A stretch of 64,000 bases of DNA from Flagellimonas spongiicola. GTDB lineage: Bacteria > Bacteroidota > Bacteroidia > Flavobacteriales > Flavobacteriaceae. The DNA lies in the NCBI RefSeq assembly GCF_023502425.1, contig NZ_JAMFMA010000001.1, positions 1,178,001-1,242,000 on the forward strand. The letters run 5' to 3'. Below the pieces are notes generated by a model. The model worked only from the letters and a program-made list of their open reading frames with translations. It did no database searches and was not told the DNA's origin. Shown piece after piece: positions 26,164 through 35,400 of this stretch. Made by a program: the position numbers and the translations under genes. Every line of letters starts with the position of its first letter. Positions within the stretch are counted from its first letter, which is position 1.

Positions 26164-28563
26164 ATGAAAACATGGATTTTCATTTCAATGTTTGCGCTAT
26201 TGCCTCTAGCTGGTTTTGGGCAAACATGTGAAAGTACTTTAACCGGACGCGTTACAGATTACCATAGCAGAACACCTCTAAAAGATGCTACGCTCTTGCT
26301 TATCGGTCCCAACATAGAAGTAAACACCAATGCGAAAGGCGATTACAGTATTTCCAAAATCTGCAATGGTTCTTACCAATTAGAGGTATCTCACCCTGAG
26401 TGTAGTACTGTTATAGTAGATATTGTAGTCTCCGGGAATCAAAATTTTGATGTAACGCTTGAGCACCATTTGGAGGAATTGGAAGAAGTCAATGTAGTAG
26501 GTCAGACTGTACGGGATAAAACGAATTCTGCTTTAGAGGAACAGCTGAAATTGGAGACAATTGAAACTTACAGTGCCGGTACGCTAGGTGATGCCTTAAA
26601 AGAACTTTCTGGTGTTTCGTCCATAAACACAGGAGCCAATATCGTTAAACCCTCAATTCACGGATTAAACGGAAGTAGAGTACTGATATTAAATGACGGG
26701 GTTCGCATGCAGGATATGGAATGGGGTGATGAGCATGCACCAAACATCGATATCAACAGTGCGGGAGCAATATCCGTGGTCAAAGGTGCTGCGGCATTGC
26801 AATATGGAGGTGATGCCATTGGTGGAACCATAGTAATGGAACAAGCCAGGATTCCTCAAAACGATACCATTTATGGTAAAACCCTGATAAATGGAGTATC
26901 AAATGGACGCGGCGGAAACATAACCAGTGAATTGACCAAATCCTTTGGCGAGGGATGGTTTGTAAAAGCACAGGCCTCGTTCAAACGTCTCGGTGACCAT
27001 GAAGCACCTGACTATATTCTGTCGAACACTGGAGTTCAGGAAATAGGCGCAACGATACAGGGCGGACGTCATCAATTTACATCAGGATGGGACATTCGCT
27101 ATTCTTATTTCACTTCAGAAATAGCGATTCTTAGAGCTTCCCATATTGGAAATGTCGATGATCTGATTCGAAGCATTAACAATGGGCAACCTGAAGTAAT
27201 CAGACCATTTACTTACGATTTGCAAAACCCTCGACAAGACGTCACGCACCATTTGGCCAAATTCAAATACTATAAGCGATTTGAAGGCTTGGGAAAATGG
27301 AATTTACAATATGACTTTCAAAACAACAGACGCTTCGAGTTTGATGTACGACGCGGTGAACTGGATGGTACAGCTTCCATTGATTTAGAGCTTACAACAC
27401 ATACGTTAAGCACGGATTTTAAATGGGACGCAAAGGAAGATTATCAACTGCATGTTGGTTTAATGGGTCGCTACCAAGAAAACTTCCCGAATCCGGCTAC
27501 AGGAGTACGTAGATTGATTCCGGACTATGAAAAATTTGATTTTGGCGTATTTGCTTTAGGTGAATACCAACTAAGTGACATGTTGTTACTTGAAGCAGGA
27601 CTTCGCTATGACTTTAACCGAATTGATGCCCAAAAGTTTTATCAAACCTCCCGCTGGGAAGAACGCGGTTACGACGAAGATTTTCAAGATTTAATCGTTG
27701 AGGACAGGGGCACCTCTTTATTAGTGAATCCTGTATTTAATTATCATAATATTTCGGCAACTATTGGGGGTAACTTTCAATTTGAATCAGGAGCGCAACT
27801 GAAATTCAATTATGCCCTCGCACAGCGTGCTCCCAACCCATCTGAATTGTTCAGTGATGGACTGCATCATTCAGCGGCTCGAATAGAACTGGGCGATTTG
27901 CGTAACGAAAGTGAAACATCCCATAAAATTTCCGCGGCGTTTTCAAAGGATTTTGATCATTGGGGGTTTGCATTCGAACCCTATGCAAATTGGATTCAAA
28001 ATTTCATCCTTTTAGAACCTACTGGTGTTGAATTTACCATTCGCGGAGCCTTTCCAGTATGGGAATATCGGCAAACGGATGCCCGTTTGTTCGGTTCTGA
28101 TGTTTCGGCATATGTGAATTGGTCGGATAAATGGAAAACAGACCATCAGTTTTCAATTGTCAAGGGAAAAGACCTTGATGCCAATTCAGCATTGATCAAT
28201 ATTCCAGCCGCAAACACAAGAAATAGCATCAACTATAGCGTTCCGGAATGGAAAAATTTCCAGGTTTCTTTGGAAAGCCAATATGTTTTCAGGCAAAATG
28301 AAGTGCCAGACAACATCACGGTTTTTTCCCCAGAGCAACAACAGGATGTGCTATTGGAAATAAATACTGCACCAGACGCATATCACCTACTTGGACTTCA
28401 CACGCAAATGGAGTTCCCATTAGGCAAAAACAAAACACTGACCACCTCATTGGCAATCAATAATTTATTGGATACCAACTACAGGGAATACCTGAATCGT
28501 CAACGCTTTTTCGCCGATGATTTGGGTCGAAACATTTTATTACAACTAAAATTCAATTATTAA
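26164..28563 (+). CDS. TonB-dependent outer-membrane receptor
   Basis: A 799-residue outer-membrane transporter. In order: a signal peptide (1-19), a carboxypeptidase-regulatory-like domain (about 25-100, TGRVTDYHSRTPLKDATL), a plug domain (about 120-225, with SVVKGAAALQYGGDAIGG) and a 22-stranded barrel ending in NILLQLKFNY. Several His/Asp/Glu-rich loops stand out (EWGDEHAP in the plug, GDHEAPDY in the barrel, DGLHHSAA near 586), reminiscent of ZnuD-like zinc receptors. The substrate is therefore plausibly a metal or metal complex, but that is inference. Neighbours are two small His/Cys proteins and an ABC transporter. Confidence 0.9.
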   Translation: MKTWIFISMFALLPLAGFGQTCESTLTGRVTDYHSRTPLKDATLLLIGPNIEVNTNAKGDYSISKICNGSYQLEVSHPECSTVIVDIVVSGNQNFDVTLEHHLEELEEVNVVGQTVRDKTNSALEEQLKLETIETYSAGTLGDALKELSGVSSINTGANIVKPSIHGLNGSRVLILNDGVRMQDMEWGDEHAPNIDINSAGAISVVKGAAALQYGGDAIGGTIVMEQARIPQNDTIYGKTLINGVSNGRGGNITSELTKSFGEGWFVKAQASFKRLGDHEAPDYILSNTGVQEIGATIQGGRHQFTSGWDIRYSYFTSEIAILRASHIGNVDDLIRSINNGQPEVIRPFTYDLQNPRQDVTHHLAKFKYYKRFEGLGKWNLQYDFQNNRRFEFDVRRGELDGTASIDLELTTHTLSTDFKWDAKEDYQLHVGLMGRYQENFPNPATGVRRLIPDYEKFDFGVFALGEYQLSDMLLLEAGLRYDFNRIDAQKFYQTSRWEERGYDEDFQDLIVEDRGTSLLVNPVFNYHNISATIGGNFQFESGAQLKFNYALAQRAPNPSELFSDGLHHSAARIELGDLRNESETSHKISAAFSKDFDHWGFAFEPYANWIQNFILLEPTGVEFTIRGAFPVWEYRQTDARLFGSDVSAYVNWSDKWKTDHQFSIVKGKDLDANSALINIPAANTRNSINYSVPEWKNFQVSLESQYVFRQNEVPDNITVFSPEQQQDVLLEINTAPDAYHLLGLHTQMEFPLGKNKTLTTSLAINNLLDTNYREYLNRQRFFADDLGRNILLQLKFNY

Positions 28564-28575
28564 ATCCTTATTTAC

Positions 28576-29130
28576 ATGAAAACAATCAAATTTTTATCAA
28601 TGGCAGTTCTTGCGGGAAGTATTTTGGCATCTTGCTCAAGTGATGATGAAGCTCCGGAAGAAATCAACGAAGAAGAGACCATAACAACCATGACGGTCAC
28701 CTTAATACCCGATGGTGGCGGAACTACAATCACCCTGCAGTCACAAGATTTAGATGGTGATGGGCCCAACGCGCCTGAAGTAACCGTATCGGGGGATTTG
28801 GCTGCTAGCACAACTTACAATGGTTCAATTGTATTATTGAACGAAACAGAAACTCCAGCGGAAGATATTACTGAAGAAGTTGCTGAAGAAGATGATGAGC
28901 ATCAGTTCTTCTTTGTTACAACAGGTAATATTGCAAGCGTTACTTATTCTGACGAAGATGGAGATGGAAATCCTGTTGGAATTACGTTTGCTTTGACCAC
29001 AGGTGATGCCGGTAATGCGACTATCGCAGTAACTTTGCGTCATGAACCGAAAAAGCCAAATGATGGCACATTAGGTGATGCTGGGGGCGAAACAGATATC
29101 ACACAGACATTTAACCTAACCGTTAATTAA
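28576..29130 (+). CDS. Lipoprotein partner of the TonB receptor
   Basis: A 184-residue lipoprotein. The lipobox LASCSS puts the modified Cys at residue 20, followed by an acidic spacer (DDEAPEEINEEE). The domain is beta-rich, with DGDG and DEDGDG loops that could bind calcium, and an acidic His segment EEDDEHQFFF near 110-119. It begins 12 bases after the TonB receptor gene. I recall similar lipoproteins next to receptors of this type in Flavobacteria, often labelled as a periplasmic-binding fold; that label is not evident from the sequence. A surface or periplasmic ligand-binding partner is the best guess. Confidence 0.75.
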   Translation: MKTIKFLSMAVLAGSILASCSSDDEAPEEINEEETITTMTVTLIPDGGGTTITLQSQDLDGDGPNAPEVTVSGDLAASTTYNGSIVLLNETETPAEDITEEVAEEDDEHQFFFVTTGNIASVTYSDEDGDGNPVGITFALTTGDAGNATIAVTLRHEPKKPNDGTLGDAGGETDITQTFNLTVN

Positions 29131-29156
29131 CAACGAGTCCAGACAACTCTAAACAA

Positions 29157-29486
29157 GTGAATAGCAGGATTAAAAATATTGGATATAGTGCGCTAATGGT
29201 TGCTGTACTTTTTGTACAGCAGCTCTTTGGTGCATACCATATACTCTATTCACATTTAGATGAATGTGTACATGAAATCAGTGATGGTCAAGCATTGGTT
29301 TCTCAAATGGACACACAATGTGATGTTTGTGCCAAATTAAATGGGGCAACAGCACTATTTGAAATTGACCAGTACCTAGATCTACCTACCGACCATTACG
29401 CTATAATTCATCAATCAAGCGAGCAACGTCTCATAAATAACCGCTTTGCGACTACGCAACAGAGAGGCCCTCCTATTCTAGTTTAA
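29157..29486 (+). CDS. Second small exported His/Cys protein
   Basis: A 109-residue protein starting at GTG (29157), with a signal or anchor helix at about 9-28. The mature part has YHILYSHLDECVHE, then TQCDVCAKLNG, and ends with QQRGPPILV. The order YSHxD, CxxC and Arg/Gly-Pro-Pro tail matches the protein at 25794-26090 though overall identity is low, so the two are distant paralogues or convergent metal-binding peptides. It lies 26 bases after the lipoprotein gene, 107 bases before the ABC ATPase. Confidence 0.7.
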   Translation: MNSRIKNIGYSALMVAVLFVQQLFGAYHILYSHLDECVHEISDGQALVSQMDTQCDVCAKLNGATALFEIDQYLDLPTDHYAIIHQSSEQRLINNRFATTQQRGPPILV

Positions 29487-29593
29487 ATAAATTTCCATAG
29501 GACCTAATCATCAAGGGGACCGTAAGATGTTTACTCCACAGCTGAACTGTATTGGAGACAGAACTAGTACACGCTAAACCAAATAACGAACAC

Positions 29594-30310
29594 ATGATAT
29601 CAACCGATAATCTCACCATGAAATATGGTGAAACAACAGTATTGGACAAGTTAAACCTTACCATAAAACCGGGCGAATTGTATTGCCTTCTTGGAGCCAA
29701 TGGAGCAGGTAAAACAACAACCATTAATCTTCTTTTGGGCTTTATAAAGCCTTCTTCGGGCAGTGCCATTATAAATGGACTTGTTGTTGCGGAAAATGTC
29801 CACAAATCAAAAAAGAATTTAGCCTATATCCCGGAGAACCTTATGCTCTACCCTAACCTTACGGCGGTAGAGAATTTGGACTACTTTTCAGGTATAGGTG
29901 GTAAAAGTTTCAAAAGGCAAGAATTGGAAGCATTTCTTGAAGAGGCTGGATTACAAGCCGATGCTTTTCACAATAGAATTTCAACCTTTTCCAAAGGAAT
30001 GCGTCAAAAAGTAGGCATAGCATTGGCATTGGCCAAAAATGCCAGCGTTCTACTTCTAGATGAACCTACCTCTGGACTGGACCCAAAGGCCAGTAATGAA
30101 TTTGGAATTTTGCTTCAAAAATTGAGATCCAATGGGGTGGCCATATTAATGGCAACCCACGACCTATTCAGGGCCAAGGAAATTGCCACGCACATAGGAA
30201 TTATGAAAAATGGGCAATTAAAACAAGAGTTCGTGGCCAGTGAAATAACCTTATCTGATCTTGAAAATGCCTATTTGTCAACCATGGGTTTTAAAGAAAT
30301 GGCGGTATGA
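29594..30310 (+). CDS. ABC transporter ATP-binding protein (ABC-2/NosF-like)
   Basis: A 238-residue ATPase. Walker A GANGAGKTT (about 35-43), signature FSKGMRQKVG (about 134-143), Walker B VLLLDEPTSGLDP and H-loop ATHD are all present. The best start is the ATG at 29594 (MISTDNLTMKYG); a TTG 42 bases upstream is unlikely. The gene overlaps the next permease gene by 4 bases (ATGA), indicating translational coupling. Two membrane partners follow, each of the DUF3526 ABC-2 type, the architecture known from NosFY copper-site maturation and related exporters. Transported substrate unknown. Confidence 0.92.
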   Translation: MISTDNLTMKYGETTVLDKLNLTIKPGELYCLLGANGAGKTTTINLLLGFIKPSSGSAIINGLVVAENVHKSKKNLAYIPENLMLYPNLTAVENLDYFSGIGGKSFKRQELEAFLEEAGLQADAFHNRISTFSKGMRQKVGIALALAKNASVLLLDEPTSGLDPKASNEFGILLQKLRSNGVAILMATHDLFRAKEIATHIGIMKNGQLKQEFVASEITLSDLENAYLSTMGFKEMAV

Positions 30311-31713
30311 TACGAGGTACATTTCTAAAAGAACTCAAAGAACTAACGCGTGATGGACGTGTTAGAATCAGTTTTATTATTGTGTTGCTGCTATTGTTGG
30401 CTGCAACATGGATAAGTAAAAATCAGTACGAACAAACCAATGAACAGCACCATCAAGCAGAAACCTCTGAACGTGATATCTGGGAAGGACAAGGGAGTAA
30501 AAACCCCCACTCTGCCGCCCATTATGGCACATATGCCTTCAAACCAAAGTACCCACTTTCTTTGATTGATCATGGTGTGGATAAGTTCACAGGGACTTCA
30601 ATCTTTTTAGAGGCCCACACTAGAAATGAAGCGCAATTCAGTAAGGCCACCGATCAAACCGGCCTGGCACGTTTCGGTGAGTTGACTCCAGATTTTGTAT
30701 TGCTTTTCATCATTCCATTGCTTATCGTTTTCCTAGGATATAATGCCTTTACGAAAGAACGAGAAATGGGAACGTTGTTATTATTACGAAGTCAAGGCAC
30801 CCCTGTTTGGAAGCTTATTCTAGGGAAATGGCTATCTATATTTTTACCGATAGGTGGAACCGTTCTGGTTCTATTTGTAATTACAGGGTTAGTACTTTCT
30901 AATTTGAAGGATTTTGGTGTATTCCAATGGGATTCCTTGGGCATGATGTCCTTGGTTTATATGGCCTATTACATCGTATTCATCAATTTAATTCTCTTGG
31001 TATCCTCCAAGGTTAAGAAATCAGGAATTTCTTTGGTTATATCTCTTTCAATATGGATTATGGCATGCTTGGTGGTACCCAAGGCGGCGAGCAATATTGC
31101 CGAATCAACGCATCCTTATCCAACAAGACAAGAATTTGTAGCCAATATCACCAAAGATCAGCAAAATGGCCTAGATGGGCACGACCCATGGAATAAGCAA
31201 GCCCGTGAATTAGAACAACAGGTTTTAAAAGAACATGGTGTGGACAGTTTGGAACAATTGCCATTCAACTTTGATGCGTACAGAATGCAAAAAGGTGAGG
31301 AACATACTGCTGAAATCTACTTCAAACATTACAATTACCTCAAAACACAATTTGAAGAACAAACCGGTCTATACCGCAATTTGGCTGTTTTATCACCTTT
31401 TCTACCGGCACGTTTTATGAGTATGGCTATTGCCAATACCGATTACGCCACACATTGGGATTTTGCCGATTCTGCTGAAAAGTACCGTGTGGAGTTACAA
31501 GCATTTTTAAATGGGGATTTTGCTGAAAACTCTTCTTTTGGTGAATGGTCTTATAGAGCAGATGCTTCCAAATGGAAAGAATTACCTGCCTTTGAATATG
31601 ATCCTCCTGAGTTGAATGAAACCGTGGGAAGAAATGGTTCCAATCTTATGATACTCAGTGCTTGGGTGCTAATTTCTTTCAGTTTGCTCTTCTTTACAAC
31701 CAAAAAACTATAG
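30307..31713 (+). CDS. ABC permease, DUF3526 type (first)
   Basis: A 468-residue ABC-2-like permease. One N-terminal membrane helix (about 22-38) is followed by a long periplasmic loop with the family motif NPHSAAHYGTYAFKP (about 61-75). Then comes a group of helices from about 135 to 265, a second large extracytoplasmic domain (about 270-440) and a final helix (about 445-463). This arrangement matches DUF3526 permeases that work with NosF-like ATPases. Its start overlaps the ATPase stop by 4 bases, and the next permease starts 2 bases after it, so the three form a tightly coupled unit. Confidence 0.88.
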   Translation: MIRGTFLKELKELTRDGRVRISFIIVLLLLLAATWISKNQYEQTNEQHHQAETSERDIWEGQGSKNPHSAAHYGTYAFKPKYPLSLIDHGVDKFTGTSIFLEAHTRNEAQFSKATDQTGLARFGELTPDFVLLFIIPLLIVFLGYNAFTKEREMGTLLLLRSQGTPVWKLILGKWLSIFLPIGGTVLVLFVITGLVLSNLKDFGVFQWDSLGMMSLVYMAYYIVFINLILLVSSKVKKSGISLVISLSIWIMACLVVPKAASNIAESTHPYPTRQEFVANITKDQQNGLDGHDPWNKQARELEQQVLKEHGVDSLEQLPFNFDAYRMQKGEEHTAEIYFKHYNYLKTQFEEQTGLYRNLAVLSPFLPARFMSMAIANTDYATHWDFADSAEKYRVELQAFLNGDFAENSSFGEWSYRADASKWKELPAFEYDPPELNETVGRNGSNLMILSAWVLISFSLLFFTTKKL

Positions 31714-31715
31714 TC

Positions 31716-33143
31716 ATGTACAAGTACAATTTTGCATATGAATTCAAAAGTCTATTTAGAAACGGTTGGATTCAATTGCTCACTATATTATTATTTGCCC
31801 TTTTCTGGTTTGCTTTTTCCAACGGACATGAAAAAGTAGCGAAAAGACAAGCTGACATACAAGCTGCATTTGACGAAGTCAAAGAAAGCGATCAGGTAAT
31901 GCTAAAGTTATTGGATTCCGTAGAAAATGGATTATCAGTTTCGGCATCACCATGGACGATTCCATCAAGACCGATGGCCGTAGGGAATTATCATCCACGT
32001 GTTGCCGCCATGGACCCTGGTCAACTGGCATATATTGCCACGGGACAAAGTGATCTTTTTTCACATAATGTTAAACCAACGACTTCAGGAGATGATGCCG
32101 CCTTGAACTTTACGGAAATCATTAACCCTGTACAGCAGTTGTTCGGTAGTTTTGATCCATCATTTGTGATTATTTATTTGTTACCGTTGATCATTATAGC
32201 ATTCACGTACAACGTGCTCTCAGCGGAAAAGGAAAGCGGTACAATTCGCTTATTGGCGTCACAACCGATTTCCATTCATTCTTGGGTTCTGCAAAAAATG
32301 GCCATACGCTTATTTTGGGTCACCTTGTTGTTAACGTTGATTCTAGTGCTAGTCTTATTTCTGACCAATACCGCTGGGAATCTTATGGAACTACTTCCAA
32401 TTTGGGGTATATGTATTGCCTATTCCTTATTTTGGTTTGCGCTTTCATTTGCAATCAACCTTTGGGTGGGAAGTTCTTCTAAAAATGCAATTTCACTCAT
32501 TGGGCTTTGGCTATTGTTTGTCCTGTTGATTCCTTCGGTTATGAACCAAATGGGAAGCACCTTATATCCAATGCCCTCAAGAACATTGATGGTCAATAAA
32601 CTTAGAACCATTAAAGCGGAAGCGACTGAAAAACAGGACGAAATTTTAGACAACTTCCTTCGGGACCATCCAGAATATGCCATAAACGACCCCAACCAAG
32701 GAAGAAGTTTTTACCACAGATATATGGCTTCGCAACAATTGGTTAGAGAAGAATTAAGACCTGTGGTTATGGAATTTGAAGATCAGCTTCAGAAACAACA
32801 GGCGTGGATTTCACAACTAAAATGGGCTTCTCCTTCCATAATGGTACAACAAGAACTAAATGCACTATCTGGTACTTCAACGAAGGATTACGAGAATTTC
32901 AGAAAACAAGCAACCGGTTTTGCCAATGTTTGGCGGGAGCATCTTTTACCATTTTTATACAATAATGAACCGTTTTCCAGTGCTGATTATGAAAATTTAC
33001 CTGCATTTAAATATCAGCCATTGGAATCAAAAGGAACTTCCAAAACCATTGTAATCTTAATGGTCATGGGGATTCTTGTAATAGGTATTGGATATCTCAG
33101 AGGATTTGGATTACAGCAAAAGAACAATTTGATTATCCAATAG
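31716..33143 (+). CDS. ABC permease, DUF3526 type (second)
   Basis: A 475-residue paralogue of the preceding permease with the same topology: helix at about 17-33, a periplasmic loop with SPWTIPSRPMAVGNYHPRVA, a helix cluster from about 145 to 270, a large external domain and a terminal helix near 447-462. The start is taken as the ATG at 31716, 2 bases after the previous stop; upstream in-frame sequence lies inside the first permease gene. Two different DUF3526 permeases suggest a heterodimeric transporter. It is followed after 1 base by the DUF5916 gene. Confidence 0.88.
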   Translation: MYKYNFAYEFKSLFRNGWIQLLTILLFALFWFAFSNGHEKVAKRQADIQAAFDEVKESDQVMLKLLDSVENGLSVSASPWTIPSRPMAVGNYHPRVAAMDPGQLAYIATGQSDLFSHNVKPTTSGDDAALNFTEIINPVQQLFGSFDPSFVIIYLLPLIIIAFTYNVLSAEKESGTIRLLASQPISIHSWVLQKMAIRLFWVTLLLTLILVLVLFLTNTAGNLMELLPIWGICIAYSLFWFALSFAINLWVGSSSKNAISLIGLWLLFVLLIPSVMNQMGSTLYPMPSRTLMVNKLRTIKAEATEKQDEILDNFLRDHPEYAINDPNQGRSFYHRYMASQQLVREELRPVVMEFEDQLQKQQAWISQLKWASPSIMVQQELNALSGTSTKDYENFRKQATGFANVWREHLLPFLYNNEPFSSADYENLPAFKYQPLESKGTSKTIVILMVMGILVIGIGYLRGFGLQQKNNLIIQ

Positions 33144-33144
33144 T

Positions 33145-35361
33145 ATGAAATTACAATGGTTCGTAGTTGCCATATTGTTAGTCAATATACAACTGGTTCG
33201 AGGTCAGGAAGAAAATTCAGAGAATTTTCCACCACCTGATACGCCTCTGGAAATCGCGGTTGCAAAAGCAAGTTCTCCCATTCAAGTTGATGGTAATTTG
33301 GATGAGTCCGCTTGGAAAGATATACAAATCATTAATGATTTCTTCCGGATTGAACCACGTCAAGGGGGTAAAATCAGGTATAAGACCAACGTAAAATTTC
33401 TTTACGATGACAAGAATCTTTATGTAGCTGCTTTTTGTGAAGATTCATTAGGTATCCAAGGAATTCGAATCCAAGATTTGAGAAGAGATTTCCAATGGGG
33501 TGAAAATGACATTTTTGGTGTTGCTCTGGACCCTCAAAATCTTAAACAATACGCACAAGGATTTCAAACAACACCCTATGGGAACCAGCGTGATTTTCAG
33601 AATTTCAATGGGAATAATTTTGACACTGGGTGGAACACTTTATGGCGCGTACGCACCCAACGTACAGATCAAGGGTATACCGTGGAAATGGCCATTCCGT
33701 TTAAATCACTACGCTATAATTTACCAACAGAAGGCAGCACCATTAGCCTGGGCATGACCATGGTGCGCTATGCAAGAAGAGAAGTTGAAGTATCCACGTT
33801 TCCAGCGATACCACAATCTTTTACGCCGTACAGAATGACCTATGCTGCCAAACTCACAGGTATTGAGGCACCTCCTCCTTCTGCAAATGTTAGGGTAGAA
33901 CCCTACACCTTGTATCAATATGATGAAAACAAAGCAGGGGACGTTCTCACAGCCAAGGAAAGTGATCCAAAAATCGGGTTTGACGCCAAATGGGCCATCA
34001 ATCCCAAAACAGTGCTGGATTTAACGGTTAATACTGATTTTGCGCAAGCCGATGTGGACAGGGCGGTAAACAACCTGGAACGTTTTAATATCTTTTTTCC
34101 AGAGCGTAGACAGTTTTTCTTGGAAAACTCTGGAATCTGGGCTGGTGGTTTACAACAAGCTATACGCCCCTTTTTCAGTAGACGTATTGGATTGCAGGGA
34201 AATTTCAACGCCATACCGGCACCAATTGATGTTGGTGCTCGATTTACGCAACGAACGGAAAAGAATGCATTGGCCGGGCTATTTGTTCGTCAACGTGAAA
34301 CCGATGGTTCTGCAGCTGCCAATTTTGGTGTCATAAGGTATTTGAAAAATTATGGGAGAGAGAATAACATTGGTGTGATGGTAACGCATCGAATGGATGA
34401 TAGTCATAGTGGGTTGAATTTGGAAAGCAACAACAACACAACTATTACTGTTGATGGGCAAATTAGGCCGAAAAGTCAATGGGATATCCAATATCTATTA
34501 TCTACTTCTATTGACGAGCAAACCGGTGAAACAGGATTTGCGGGTCGTTTCTTCGTTGGAAATGACACTAACAAATACTACTACGGATGGGTTACGGAAT
34601 ATACCGATGCCAACTATAATCCAAGAATGGGATTTGTTCGTCAGACCAACGTTATACGCCATAATCCCGGTGGTTACTTCGTTGTCCGACCAAAAAAAAT
34701 GGATTGGATTCGTAGATGGGACCCAGGAATGTTCGTGAATTATTTACATGATGCTACAGATCCTACGCAATTTCAGCAAGCCAGTCTTTACATTTTCCCC
34801 GTATTCATGTGGTTTAAGGATAACAGCTTTTTTGAAATCTCCACTACTCCAACTTGGCAGAACATCAATTTTGATTTCTCGCCATTAGGGTTGGATATTG
34901 AACAGGACAATTACTATTATACCCGTTTTCAAGTACAATACAACACCGACCTTTCGAAAAAATGGTCTGGGGATATTGGTTACAATTTTGGTAGTTTTTA
35001 CAATGGTACACGAAATACCATCAATGCCGCAGCTAGATTTGCGCCTATACCACACGCTGCATTGTCCTTACAGTATGAACATAATGATCTTAAAGGCGTG
35101 GGCAGTGCCGAATCTGAATTGAAAACCGACCTGTATTCGGCAAATTTGAGGCTTGCCTTGAATCCCAGGTTACAACTGTCCACTTTCTATCAATACAATA
35201 GCTTTGACGAACAAGGAAGATGGAATGTAAGGCTAAGTTGGGAATATATGCCTTTGTCTTTTGTTTATCTGGTATTCAATGATACACAAACTGACATATT
35301 CGATCCAGTGCAAAGCACCAGACAATTCATCGGTAAGGTAACTTTATTAAAACAGTTTTAA
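33145..35361 (+). CDS. DUF5916 outer-membrane protein with CBM9-like domain
   Basis: A 738-residue exported protein: signal peptide 1-20, an N-terminal carbohydrate-binding-module-9-like domain (about 30-230, IQVDGNLDESAWKDI, DKNLYVAAFCEDS), and a long beta-rich C-terminal region likely to be an outer-membrane barrel, ending in LLKQF. The family hallmark NLERFNIFFPERRQFFLEN (about 305-323) is intact. DUF5916 has no established function; it is widespread in Bacteroidota. Starting 1 base after the second permease gene, it is very probably the outer-membrane partner of that transporter, which is inference. Confidence 0.9.
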   Translation: MKLQWFVVAILLVNIQLVRGQEENSENFPPPDTPLEIAVAKASSPIQVDGNLDESAWKDIQIINDFFRIEPRQGGKIRYKTNVKFLYDDKNLYVAAFCEDSLGIQGIRIQDLRRDFQWGENDIFGVALDPQNLKQYAQGFQTTPYGNQRDFQNFNGNNFDTGWNTLWRVRTQRTDQGYTVEMAIPFKSLRYNLPTEGSTISLGMTMVRYARREVEVSTFPAIPQSFTPYRMTYAAKLTGIEAPPPSANVRVEPYTLYQYDENKAGDVLTAKESDPKIGFDAKWAINPKTVLDLTVNTDFAQADVDRAVNNLERFNIFFPERRQFFLENSGIWAGGLQQAIRPFFSRRIGLQGNFNAIPAPIDVGARFTQRTEKNALAGLFVRQRETDGSAAANFGVIRYLKNYGRENNIGVMVTHRMDDSHSGLNLESNNNTTITVDGQIRPKSQWDIQYLLSTSIDEQTGETGFAGRFFVGNDTNKYYYGWVTEYTDANYNPRMGFVRQTNVIRHNPGGYFVVRPKKMDWIRRWDPGMFVNYLHDATDPTQFQQASLYIFPVFMWFKDNSFFEISTTPTWQNINFDFSPLGLDIEQDNYYYTRFQVQYNTDLSKKWSGDIGYNFGSFYNGTRNTINAAARFAPIPHAALSLQYEHNDLKGVGSAESELKTDLYSANLRLALNPRLQLSTFYQYNSFDEQGRWNVRLSWEYMPLSFVYLVFNDTQTDIFDPVQSTRQFIGKVTLLKQF

Positions 35362-35400
35362 TCAGACTGAAAAACAAAAATTCATCAACAAAACGACAGT

